Assembly: GCA_004332335.1 (NCBI GenBank)
Contig: SISS01000045.1
Span: forward strand, 1 to 35,675
Source: Methanoregulaceae archaeon UXB-2016
GTDB lineage: Archaea > Halobacteriota > Methanomicrobia > Methanomicrobiales > Methanospirillaceae
Direction of reading: 5' to 3'
Length of the DNA stretch: 35,675 nt
Shown: positions 24,126 through 31,455 of the stretch, piece after piece
How the letters are laid out: every line of letters starts with the position of its first letter
Position numbering within the stretch: position 1 is the first letter of the stretch
Position numbers and translations under genes: made by a program
Notes under the pieces: generated by a model
Seen by the model: the letters and a program-made list of their open reading frames with translations, nothing else
The model's database searches: none
Told to the model about the DNA's origin: nothing

Positions 24126-24850
24126 GACACACGACCCATAAGGGCCTCCAGTACCGTGCAGGCGAGGTCGGCGAGGTCGAGGACGTCATCGTGCTCGAGA
24201 CCACCTTCCGGATCCTCCTGAACGGCGAGCAGGTCGCGGCCCAGGTCGCGACCGATGAGCAGCTCGAGGCCCTCGGGGCCGGGTTCGTGATCAACGAGGG
24301 GCTCGCCGACACCGTCGACTCAGTCACGGTCAGGGGGACCGCAATCCTGGTGACGGCGCCGCGCCTCTGTGCCGCCCTGACCGAGACCGGGTCGTCGGGC
24401 GGGACCTCCTACCGGTGCGGCGTGCGGCACGTCCGATCCGATCTCGCGATCACGCCCGCCGAGGTGATCGAGGTCACCGAGGCGATCTTCTCGGACGACT
24501 GGCAGCAGACCGGAGCGCTCCACTGCTCGGTCCTCTTTCACGACGGGCGGCTCGTGGCCAAATCCTGCGACGTGGGCCGGCACAACACGGTCGACAAGGT
24601 GATCGGGGCGGCCGTGCTCGCGGGCCTCGACCGGTCCCGCTGCGTGCTCGGCTGCACGGGCCGGCAGCCCTCGGGGATGGTGAAGAAGGTTGCGAACGCT
24701 GGCGTCCCCATCCTGGTCTCCCGTGCGGCCTCGACCGACCAGGGGATCACGACCGCCGGTGCCGCCGGGGTCACGCTCGTCTGCTTCTCGCGTGGCGACC
24801 GGTTCACGGTCTACACGCACCCCGAACGCCTGACCGGTCTTCGGCCCTGA
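24122..24850 (+). CDS. fdhD: Formate dehydrogenase accessory sulfurtransferase FdhD
   Basis: A 242-residue FdhD, which transfers sulfur from a cysteine desulfurase to the molybdenum or tungsten cofactor of formate dehydrogenase, an enzyme needed by formate-using methanogens. Signatures are EQLEALGAGFVINEG, KSCDVGRHNTVDKVIGAA and GRQPSGMVKKVANAGVPILVSRAA. The GTG start has GGGAGGGA upstream. The sulfur-carrying loop has one cysteine (Cys99 in SYRCGVRHV) where the Escherichia coli protein has a CxxC pair; the single conserved cysteine may suffice. The last bases nearly meet the convergent AI-2E gene. Confidence 0.94.
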   Translation: MRHTTHKGLQYRAGEVGEVEDVIVLETTFRILLNGEQVAAQVATDEQLEALGAGFVINEGLADTVDSVTVRGTAILVTAPRLCAALTETGSSGGTSYRCGVRHVRSDLAITPAEVIEVTEAIFSDDWQQTGALHCSVLFHDGRLVAKSCDVGRHNTVDKVIGAAVLAGLDRSRCVLGCTGRQPSGMVKKVANAGVPILVSRAASTDQGITTAGAAGVTLVCFSRGDRFTVYTHPERLTGLRP

Positions 24851-24856
24851 GCCCGG

Positions 24857-25906
24857 TCAGGGCCGGCCGTCCACGGGCTCGAAGAGCCGGTCGACCCCGA
24901 GCAGGACGTTGATCCAGCGGGTCTCGTCGCTCGCCTGGAGGAGGATCAGGACCAGGAGCAGGAGCGGCACGGCAAAGAGCATCCCCACGACGCCGAGGAG
25001 CCAGCCGAAGATGATCACGGCCAGCACCACGAGGACGGCCGGCACCTCGAAAGCCCGCGAGGCGAAGTAGGAGAAGACCGGGTTCTCGACGATCAGGTTC
25101 AGGAGGGCCGTGACCACGACCACGGCCAGGGCGCCCATGAACCCGAACTGGAGCCAGGCGAAGAAGATCGCGGGGAGGGCCGCGGCGAGCAGGCCGAGGT
25201 AGGGGATGTACCCGAGCAGGAAGGTCATGATCCCCCAGAGCACGGCCGCGTGCACGCCCATGGCCATGAGGACGCCGCCGAAGACCACGCCATGGACCAG
25301 GTTCGTCTTGGTCCGGACCACCATGAACTCGATCGCGAACTGGCTCATGCGCGCCACCTGGCCGAGGCTGGCCGGGTCCGGGCCCAGGACGCGGGCGGCC
25401 CGGGCCGGCAGGTGCGGGGCCTCGAGGAGGAGGAAGAAGGTCGTGATCATCACGAAGAAGATGGTCATCATCATCCCGCCGAGGTCCGAGACCCAGCCGG
25501 CCGCGGTGCCGGCCACGGCCCCGAGGCTGATCGACGAGGGCGAGAGCGCGGGGAGCTCGATGCCGAACCCCTCGAGGAAGAAGAGGAGGGCCGCGATCCT
25601 CTGGTTGAGCTCGGCCTGGAACGACCCGAGGTCCGTGACCAGGAGGTTGACCGCGTAGGCCAGCAGGCCCACCAGCCCCAGCAGGAGCAGGAACGCCGTG
25701 AGCGAGACGAGGGTGACTGCGAGGGCATGGGGGATCCTGTGCCGGCGGAGCAGGTCGACGGCCGGCAGGCCGAGCAGGGTCAGGATGAGCGAGACCACGA
25801 GGATCGTGGCCAGATCGGTCGCCATCCGGACCCCGAGACCGAGCAGGAGCAGGAGCACCGCGATCAGGAGCAGCTGCGTGGTCCGGGGAGCGATGGCCGA
25901 GGTCAT
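24857..25906 (-). CDS. AI-2E family (PerM/TqsA-like) membrane transporter
   Basis: A 349-residue membrane protein with seven or eight helices. Recognisable parts are the N-terminal double helix (LLLIAVLLLLLGLGVRMATDLATILVVSLILTLLGLPAV), the long soluble stretch around residues 90-150, MMMTIFFVMITTFFLLLEAP, and the C-terminal LGYIPYLGLLAAALPAIFFA and IIFGWLLGVVGMLFAVPLL motifs of the AI-2E transporter family. Members export small molecules or exchange ions; a true AI-2 role here is not supported. Start at the ATG read from 25906, with GGAGAG about 12 bases before. Divergent from the metal ATPase. Confidence 0.92.
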   Translation of the reverse strand: MTSAIAPRTTQLLLIAVLLLLLGLGVRMATDLATILVVSLILTLLGLPAVDLLRRHRIPHALAVTLVSLTAFLLLLGLVGLLAYAVNLLVTDLGSFQAELNQRIAALLFFLEGFGIELPALSPSSISLGAVAGTAAGWVSDLGGMMMTIFFVMITTFFLLLEAPHLPARAARVLGPDPASLGQVARMSQFAIEFMVVRTKTNLVHGVVFGGVLMAMGVHAAVLWGIMTFLLGYIPYLGLLAAALPAIFFAWLQFGFMGALAVVVVTALLNLIVENPVFSYFASRAFEVPAVLVVLAVIIFGWLLGVVGMLFAVPLLLLVLILLQASDETRWINVLLGVDRLFEPVDGRP

Positions 25907-25939
25907 GGAAAATACTCTCTCTCCGACCTGAGAAAGGTT

Positions 25940-25961
25940 CCCCACCGCGCCATCGGTGGGG
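25940..25961. promoter_or_regulatory. Perfect inverted repeat in the AI-2E/copB divergent promoter region
   Basis: CCCCACCG and CGGTGGGG form an 8-bp perfect inverted repeat with a 6-base spacer, midway between the divergent start codons at 25906 and 26041. As DNA it fits a dimeric repressor site; as RNA it would fold into a hairpin in the copB leader. A metal-responsive operator is a plausible inference. Confidence 0.45.
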
Positions 25962-26040
25962 CCGTACCGGAATATCCCGACGGGGGCCGCCGTCCCACCG
26001 CAAGGCAGAAGAGGGGGCACGAGGATCTGCTCTCCAAGCC

Positions 26041-28080
26041 ATGCCCGACCACCACTATACATCTGCTGCGGGGGGAGAGCCTTCCGGGGAGCATGCCGCA
26101 GGGGCGCATGCCGGAGGCGGCGCGGCGCCGGCCCCCGGGGGCCACGACCACGCGGGCATGCTGACCGACTACTGGCGACGGTTCCTCGTTTCGCTGGTCC
26201 TGACCATACCGATCCTGGCGCTGACCCCCGAGGTGCAGGCCCTTGCCGGCGTCGAGTTCGCGTTCCCCGGCCGGGAGTATGCGGTCTTCCTCCTCGCGAC
26301 CGTCGTCTACCTCTACGGGGGCTGGCCCTTCCTCGCCGGGTTCGCACAGGAGCTCCGGCTCCGCTCCATCGGCATGATGACCCTCATCGCCCTCGCGATC
26401 ACGGTCGCCTACGCCTACTCCGCGGCGGTCGTGCTCGGGCTCACGCCGGGCATGGGCTTCTTCTGGGAGCTCGCGACCCTGATCGACATCATGCTCCTCG
26501 GCCATTACATCGAGATGCGCTCGGTGATGGGGGCCTCCCGCGCCCTCGAGGCCCTGGTCCGGATCATGCCGTCCGAGGCCCACCTGCTCCGCGACGGCGA
26601 AGCCGTCGACGTGCCCGTAGGGGACCTGGTCGTCGGGGACATGGTCCAGGTCCGGCCTGGGGAGAAGGTGCCCGTCGACGGCGAGGTGACCGGGGGCGCC
26701 TCGAGCCTGAACGAGGCCATGCTGACCGGCGAGTCGAGGCCGGTCCGCCGCAGCCCCGGCGACCGGGTGATCGGCGGCGCGATCAACGGCGAGGGGGCAC
26801 TGACGGTCCGGGTGACCGCGACCGGCAAAGAGACCTACCTCGCCCAGGTGATCGAGCTCGTCCGGCAGGCGCAGGAGTCGAAGTCGCGGACCCAGGATCT
26901 TGCCAACACGGCCGCGTTCGTCCTGACCGTCACGGCCGTGACCGTCGGCGCGGTCACGCTCGGGGGATGGCTCCTCCTCGGGCAGGCGCTCGCGTTCGCG
27001 GTCGAACGGGCCGTGACGGTCATGGTGATCTCCTGCCCCCACGCGCTCGGGCTGGCCGTCCCGCTCGTGGTCGCGGTCTCGACCTCGCTCGCGGCCCGCA
27101 CGGGGCTCCTCATCCGCGACCGGCAGGCGTTCGAGGCGGCCCGGGACCTCGACGTCGTGATCTTCGACAAGACCGGCACCCTCACCGAGGGCCGGTTCGG
27201 GGTGACAGCCGCGATCCCGCTCGCCGACATGCCCGAAGAGACGGCCCTCGCGCAGGCGGCCGCGCTCGAAGGCCTGAGCGAACACCCGATCGCCCGGGGG
27301 ATCGTGGACGGGGCCCGGCGCCGCGGGCTCGCGATCCCCGCAGTGACGGGCTTCCGGGCCCTGCCCGGGCGGGGGGTCGAGGGGGACGTGGAGGGCCGGC
27401 TCCTCCGCGTGGTGAGCCCCGGCGCGCTCGAGGAGCAGGGGCTCAAGGTCGCCGACACGCGGGTGTCGCAGGCCGAGGCCCGGGGCGAGACCGTGGTCTT
27501 CCTCGTCGAGGGCGACCGGGTCCTCGCCGCGTTCTCGCTCGCGGACGTGATCCGGCCCGAGGCCCGGGAGGCCGTGGCCGAGCTGCGGTCGATGGGCTAC
27601 CAGTGCATGATGCTGACCGGCGACAGCCGGACGGTCGCGGCGGCCGTCGCGGCGGACCTCGCCCTCGACGACTACTACGCGGAGGTGCTGCCCCACGAGA
27701 AGGCCGAGCGGGTCCGGGAGGTGCAACGGCAGTCCCGGGTGGCGATGGTCGGGGACGGGGTGAACGACGCGCCCGCCCTGGTCCAGGCAGATGTCGGGAT
27801 CGCGATCGGCGCCGGCACGGACGTCGCGGTCGAGTCGGCCGACATCGTCCTGGTCCGCTCGGACCCGCGGGACGTCGCGAACCTGATGCGCCTCTCGAAG
27901 CGGACCTACCGGAAGATGGCCCAGAACCTCCTCTGGGCGACCGGGTACAACGTGGTCGCGATCCCGCTCGCGGCCGGCGTGCTCTCGGGGGTGGGGATCG
28001 TGCTGACGCCGGCGATGGGGGCCGTGCTGATGAGCGTCTCGACCGTGATCGTCGCGATCAACGCCCGGCTGCTGCGCTGA
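26041..28080 (+). CDS. copB: P1B-type heavy-metal ATPase, CopB-like
   Basis: A 679-residue metal pump. The N-terminus is short and His-rich (MPDHHYTS..., GEHAAGAHAG, GGHDHAGM), with no CxxC metal-binding domain. TM helices follow, the actuator motif TGES at 229-232, the ion-binding CPH motif at 332-334 (SCPHALG, TM6), the phosphorylation site DKTGT from Asp376, the HP motif in LSEHPIARG, and the hinge GDGVNDAP from 571. The CPH motif assigns it to the P1B-3 group, which exports copper or silver ions. Starts at the ATG at 26041; the upstream region carries an inverted repeat. Its 3' neighbour on the other strand is a Met-rich membrane protein. Confidence 0.95.
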   Translation: MPDHHYTSAAGGEPSGEHAAGAHAGGGAAPAPGGHDHAGMLTDYWRRFLVSLVLTIPILALTPEVQALAGVEFAFPGREYAVFLLATVVYLYGGWPFLAGFAQELRLRSIGMMTLIALAITVAYAYSAAVVLGLTPGMGFFWELATLIDIMLLGHYIEMRSVMGASRALEALVRIMPSEAHLLRDGEAVDVPVGDLVVGDMVQVRPGEKVPVDGEVTGGASSLNEAMLTGESRPVRRSPGDRVIGGAINGEGALTVRVTATGKETYLAQVIELVRQAQESKSRTQDLANTAAFVLTVTAVTVGAVTLGGWLLLGQALAFAVERAVTVMVISCPHALGLAVPLVVAVSTSLAARTGLLIRDRQAFEAARDLDVVIFDKTGTLTEGRFGVTAAIPLADMPEETALAQAAALEGLSEHPIARGIVDGARRRGLAIPAVTGFRALPGRGVEGDVEGRLLRVVSPGALEEQGLKVADTRVSQAEARGETVVFLVEGDRVLAAFSLADVIRPEAREAVAELRSMGYQCMMLTGDSRTVAAAVAADLALDDYYAEVLPHEKAERVREVQRQSRVAMVGDGVNDAPALVQADVGIAIGAGTDVAVESADIVLVRSDPRDVANLMRLSKRTYRKMAQNLLWATGYNVVAIPLAAGVLSGVGIVLTPAMGAVLMSVSTVIVAINARLLR

Positions 28081-28127
28081 CCTTGGGGCATCCAGACGTG
28101 ATTTGGGCTCAGCCTGTCAGGCGCCTG

Positions 28128-28598
28128 TCAGGCCGGGGCCCGCAGCTGCCGCAGGAGCCAGAGGATCGCGAGCAGGCCGACCAGCAGCCAGACGAGGCCG
28201 AGGAGGGCGGCGCCGCCCATCATGAGAAGGAGTACGCCCGTGCTCACGCCGTCGTCCCAGCCCATCATGCCGGGCCCCCACCCGGTCCGTCCGTCGCGGT
28301 CGAGGCGCTGGAACATCATCTGCGACGGCCCGGGATGCTTGTCCATCAGCTCGAGGAGCCGTTCCTCTTCGGCCGGTGTGATGGTCCCGTCCATCCACCT
28401 CTCCATCAGCTCCTCCATCTCCTCGTGCGTCGCGTTGTCCAGGGCGCGCTCCTCGGCGCGGCCCATCATCCCCGGCCCCATCCCCGAGGTGCTCGGGGTC
28501 TGTCCGTCATTCGGAACAGCTGCCGAGACGCCGGTGAAGAGCAGGGCAATCATGAGGAAGAGGCAGACCGTTCGTCCTCCATAGAGATACTTCGACAT
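28128..28598 (-). CDS. Met-rich secreted/membrane protein, intact paralogue
   Basis: A 156-residue protein with a signal sequence (VCLFLMIALLFTGVSA, residues ~11-26), a Met-rich and acidic external part (SGMGPGMMGR, NATHEEMEELMERWMDG, TPAEEERLLELMDKHPG, PSQMMFQRL, GWGPGMMGWDD) and a C-terminal double helix LLLMMGGAALLGLVWLLVGLLAILWLL. The start at 28598 has AGAGAGGT 6 bases upstream. A TATA box lies at 28637-28648. The Met clusters and the position next to copB suggest copper or silver binding; that is inference. I do not know a named family. A damaged paralogue lies at 28798-29249. Confidence 0.7.
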   Translation of the reverse strand: MSKYLYGGRTVCLFLMIALLFTGVSAAVPNDGQTPSTSGMGPGMMGRAEERALDNATHEEMEELMERWMDGTITPAEEERLLELMDKHPGPSQMMFQRLDRDGRTGWGPGMMGWDDGVSTGVLLLMMGGAALLGLVWLLVGLLAILWLLRQLRAPA

Positions 28599-28636
28599 AC
28601 ATGGACCTCTCTGTACGCTGAGGAACCACCCGCCGG

Positions 28637-28648
28637 CATATAAAACAT
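28637..28648 (-). promoter_or_regulatory. TATA box of the intact Met-rich gene
   Basis: On the minus strand gatgttttatatgccgg, about 40 bases before the start at 28598. Nearly the same sequence (gatgtttgatatactgg) precedes the paralogue near 29297-29309, so gene and promoter were duplicated together. Confidence 0.55.
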
Positions 28649-28797
28649 CGCCCGATCCGACGGCAGATCCGGCCCGGAGATCGACCCTGCTCGGTTCCTG
28701 AGCTCGGGTGAGGAGGGAGGCGATGTCGGGGGCCATCTCCGAGGAGAACCTGCGGTCCATGGAAGCTCCTGGTCGGCACGGTCATGCCCCGGCCCGG

Positions 28798-29249
28798 CTA
28801 CCGCAGGAGCCAGAGGAGCGCGATCAGGCCGACCAGCACCCAGGCGAAGCCGAGGAGGAGGATGCCGCCTATCATGAGGAGGAACCTGCTCGTGCTCATG
28901 CCGTCGGCCTGGCCCGTCGTGTGCTCCAGGCCCCACCCGGCCTGTCCGTCTCTATCGCGGGCGAGGTGTGGGAAGAGCATCCGCGACGGCCCGGAGCGCT
29001 CGTCCATCAGCTCGGCGGACCAGCCCTCCTCGGCCGGGGTGACGGGGCCGTCCGTCCACTGCTCCATCAGTGCCTCCATCTCTTCGTGGGTCGCGTCGTC
29101 GAGGGCACTCCCCGGCCCGGCCCATCGTGGGTCCTCTGCCCGGGGCGTTCGCATCCCCGCTCATCATCCGGAACGGCTGCTGAACCACCTGCGAAGAGCA
29201 GGGCGATCGCGAGCACGAAGCAGGCACTATGCCACATAGCAGAATACAT
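28798..29249 (-). pseudogene. Met-rich secreted/membrane protein, paralogue broken by two frameshifts
   Basis: Reading from the ATG at 29249 gives a signal sequence (CFVLAIALLFAGGSAAVPDDE) closely like the intact paralogue. The next block (MMSGDANAPGRGPTMGRAGE) and the last block (SALDDATHEEMEALMEQWTDG ending in the double helix FLLMIGGILLLGFAWVLVGLIALLWLLR) each lie in a different frame. Alignment to 28128-28598 places one shift near 29160-29175 and one near 29105-29115. The C-terminal part alone, from about 29154, could in principle still be made from an internal ATG but would lack the signal sequence. Confidence 0.7.
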
Positions 29250-29399
29250 TGACGTACATACACCCCTCTGTGCGCGAAGGAGATACGTGCCAGTATATCA
29301 AACATCGCATCGCCCCGGACGAGGGAGCCCGAGGACGGCGGGGTGACGGCACGCTTTTTATCACGCGCAGCAGAAGTCTCTTCAGGACGGAACCGTACG

Positions 29400-29861
29400 A
29401 TGGCCACCGATACGATGGAATCTCCAACCGCACTCCTGCTGCTCGGCTGCCCGCAGGTGCCGGTCCAGACCAGCGTCGCGATCCACCTCTGCGACCAGCT
29501 CCGCGAACGCGGGATCACGCCGGTCATCGCGGGCACCGGGGCCGCGCGAAAGCTGATCGAGGTCGCCGACCCCAAGCGCCGCTACATCGGCGAGGTCCTC
29601 GACCTCGACGCCTGCATCGACGCGATCGCAGGGAAGCAGCGCGACTTCGACCACGCCTTCGTCTTCATCCACAACGACGGAGGCGTCAGCTACGCAGGCA
29701 CGCTCTCGGCGATCTCGAAGGCCCGCCTCGTCGGGATCGTCTACGGCGAGCACGCGGAGGAGACGGCTGCCACGATCACGTTCCCGTGCGAGACGGTCGT
29801 GGCCAAGGCAACCCACAACCCGATGCCGGTCGTGGTCAAGCTCGGGAGGGTCCTGCCATGA
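29400..29861 (+). CDS. DUF1890 protein of methanogens
   Basis: A 153-residue protein of the DUF1890 family, found mostly in methanogenic archaea. Blocks: ALLLLGCPQVPVQTSVAIHLCDQL, ITPVIAGTGAARKLIEVADP, YIGEVLDLDACID, FVFIHNDGGVSYAGTLSAIS and ATHNPMPVVVKLGR. The fold is likely Rossmann-like. Function is not known. It overlaps the DUF1894 gene by four bases (ATGA), and the pair is conserved as neighbours in methanogens as far as I recall, which suggests a shared role. A TATA-like ctttttatc lies near 29354-29363. Confidence 0.88.
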   Translation: MATDTMESPTALLLLGCPQVPVQTSVAIHLCDQLRERGITPVIAGTGAARKLIEVADPKRRYIGEVLDLDACIDAIAGKQRDFDHAFVFIHNDGGVSYAGTLSAISKARLVGIVYGEHAEETAATITFPCETVVAKATHNPMPVVVKLGRVLP

Positions 29862-30139
29862 GCTGCATCGAGCAGCTCGAGTACGAGATCCTCCTCCAGG
29901 GGGCCTCGTTCAAGGAGAGCGGCGAGTACATCAAGAAGCACTTCTCGGAGTGGTACGAGGTCGAGCCCGGGTACCGGCTCTTCGACTCGTACCTGATCGG
30001 CGTCCCGCCGGTCGTGCTCGGGGTCGAGGGCGAGGACATGATCTTTCCGTACACGAAGCCCTGCCGGGGCACGTTCCTGCTCCGGGCCCGGGGGCCGGAG
30101 GAGATCGCCAAGCTCCGGGCCCGGAAGAAGAAGCGGTAG
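29858..30139 (+). CDS. DUF1894 protein of methanogens
   Basis: A 93-residue protein matching DUF1894: CIEQLEYEILLQGASFKESGEYIKKHF, then PGYRLFDSYLIGVPPVVLGVEGEDMIFPYTKPCRGTFLLR and a basic tail (KLRARKKKR). It is translationally coupled to the DUF1890 gene. Function unknown. Three Cys-free hydrophobic strands and the conserved KPC-GTF stretch are the most notable parts. Not membrane-bound. Confidence 0.9.
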   Translation: MSCIEQLEYEILLQGASFKESGEYIKKHFSEWYEVEPGYRLFDSYLIGVPPVVLGVEGEDMIFPYTKPCRGTFLLRARGPEEIAKLRARKKKR

Positions 30140-30146
30140 CCCGGCC

Positions 30147-30746
30147 TCAGGCCAGGCCTCTCCCGGACGGGACGGAGGCGCCCGGGTCCGAAGGCTCGAT
30201 CGTCCCCTCCGCCGGCACCTCTCGTGCCGGCGCCCCGGCGATCGTGATGCCGGGCTTGGCAAAGGACCGGTTCACCACGGCGTTCGGACCGATGGTGATG
30301 TTGCGGGCGATGGTGATGGGCCCGAAGATCATCGCCCCCGGGCTGATCCGGACATCGTCTCCGATCGTCGGCGCCTCCGTATCCGTCCCCGCGGTCGTGC
30401 CGATGTTGACGCAGACGTCGATCCGGCAGTTCGCGCCGACACGCGCCGAGGAGTTCACCACGATCGTGCCGCGGTCCGCGATCGCGAGGCCGGGGCCGAA
30501 GACGTGCGGCGGGATCGTGAAGCCCAGCCGGATCGACGTGAGGTGAAACCGCACGAACAGCAGGCTGCGGCCCGGGCGGTGGTACCAGGACCGGTGACAG
30601 TTCTCGTTGTACTCGACGGCGCGGAGCAGGCGCTGGAACTTCCAGACCTCGTCCCCCGAGAGCCGTGGCCGCGACCGGGTGATGCCGAGGGCACGGCGAT
30701 CGGCCTCGAGATACCGGTGGTACTCCTCACGTGACAGGATGCCCAT
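30147..30746 (-). CDS. Serine O-acetyltransferase-like hexapeptide-repeat transferase
   Basis: A 199-residue CoA-dependent acetyltransferase with a left-handed beta-helix in its C-terminal half: successive hexapeptide repeats IADRGTIVVNSSARVGANCRIDVCVNIGTT, TIGDDVRISPGAMIFGPITIARNITIGPNAVVNRSF and the closing GITIAGAPAREV. The N-terminus (about 1-75) is the short helical region of CysE-like enzymes in polysaccharide clusters, not the full CysE domain. The usual catalytic His of the family would lie near IPPHVFGPGLAIA. The start at 30746 has GGGGTG just upstream. It could make O-acetylserine or acetylate a surface sugar. Confidence 0.87.
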   Translation of the reverse strand: MGILSREEYHRYLEADRRALGITRSRPRLSGDEVWKFQRLLRAVEYNENCHRSWYHRPGRSLLFVRFHLTSIRLGFTIPPHVFGPGLAIADRGTIVVNSSARVGANCRIDVCVNIGTTAGTDTEAPTIGDDVRISPGAMIFGPITIARNITIGPNAVVNRSFAKPGITIAGAPAREVPAEGTIEPSDPGASVPSGRGLA

Positions 30747-31455
30747 GGTCACCCCAGCTCCCCGGGGAGCGGGAGGCAGGACCGCCGGCGAGGCCCCGTC
30801 TGCATCTCCATGCCCGGACCCCGGTCCGTCCGCGAGGAGCCGGGGACCTGGTCGTACTGCGTACATCGGTCGGACGGCGCACTCCCGGGAGACTTCCCGT
30901 CCGGGAGAGAGAGGTAGCCCTTCCCCTCTCTGCCCGGATCCTCGCGGAAGAGCGGCGTCGATCGTCGATTGGCTCGTTCCTCTAACCACCTGACGGTGCT
31001 CATAACGCCGATACCGGGCACCGCAGCCGAAGTGGCTGCGGCGCAGTTGTCGCCTGCGTTCACGCATCGGCGGAACAGAGGCGTTCTTCTCAGCCGTGGT
31101 CCTCTCGTGCGGCCGGTCGATCTGGTGCGGCGTCCTTGGAGTCCGCGGGAGGAACGGTGCGGTCTCCGTCATGCCGCTGACGGGCCGAACTCCGATCTCC
31201 ATGAGCTCGCGGGGGCTCCGGTCACCACCTGTCGTGACGGCTCTCCCGCGATTGCGGAGAGGCCGTCGCACCACTGCACTGGTCCCGATGCGAACGACAG
31301 AGGCTCTATGAAAAGATGGTGGGGGGGAAGGAGATATAATTCTTTTTCCGGCGGCCGGCTCGGAGAGCTACCCCGGCCGAAGGGAGGGCAGGAGGAGACG
31401 ATGCGAGCACGGGCCGGCACGGGCGCCGCGAGGTCCCCGGCCCCGCGCCGGCCGC
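30747..31455. other. Gene-free region between the acetyltransferase and the MFS exporter
   Basis: About 700 bases. Long frames exist only because of GC bias. One plus-strand feature stands out: a TATA-like agatataattcttttt at 31332-31347 followed by GGAGGAG and an ATG at 31401 for a 25-codon frame (MRARAGTGAARSPAPRRPLS then GSVRG) that ends inside the MFS gene on the opposite strand. The peptide has no recognisable feature. The TATA could instead start an antisense RNA into the MFS 3' end. Confidence 0.45.

Noticed and set aside
25903-28643. Very long open frames in both other readings across copB
   Set aside because: The P1B ATPase motifs are complete in the copB frame; the competing frames are Arg/Gly/Pro- or Asp/Glu-rich low-complexity shadows.
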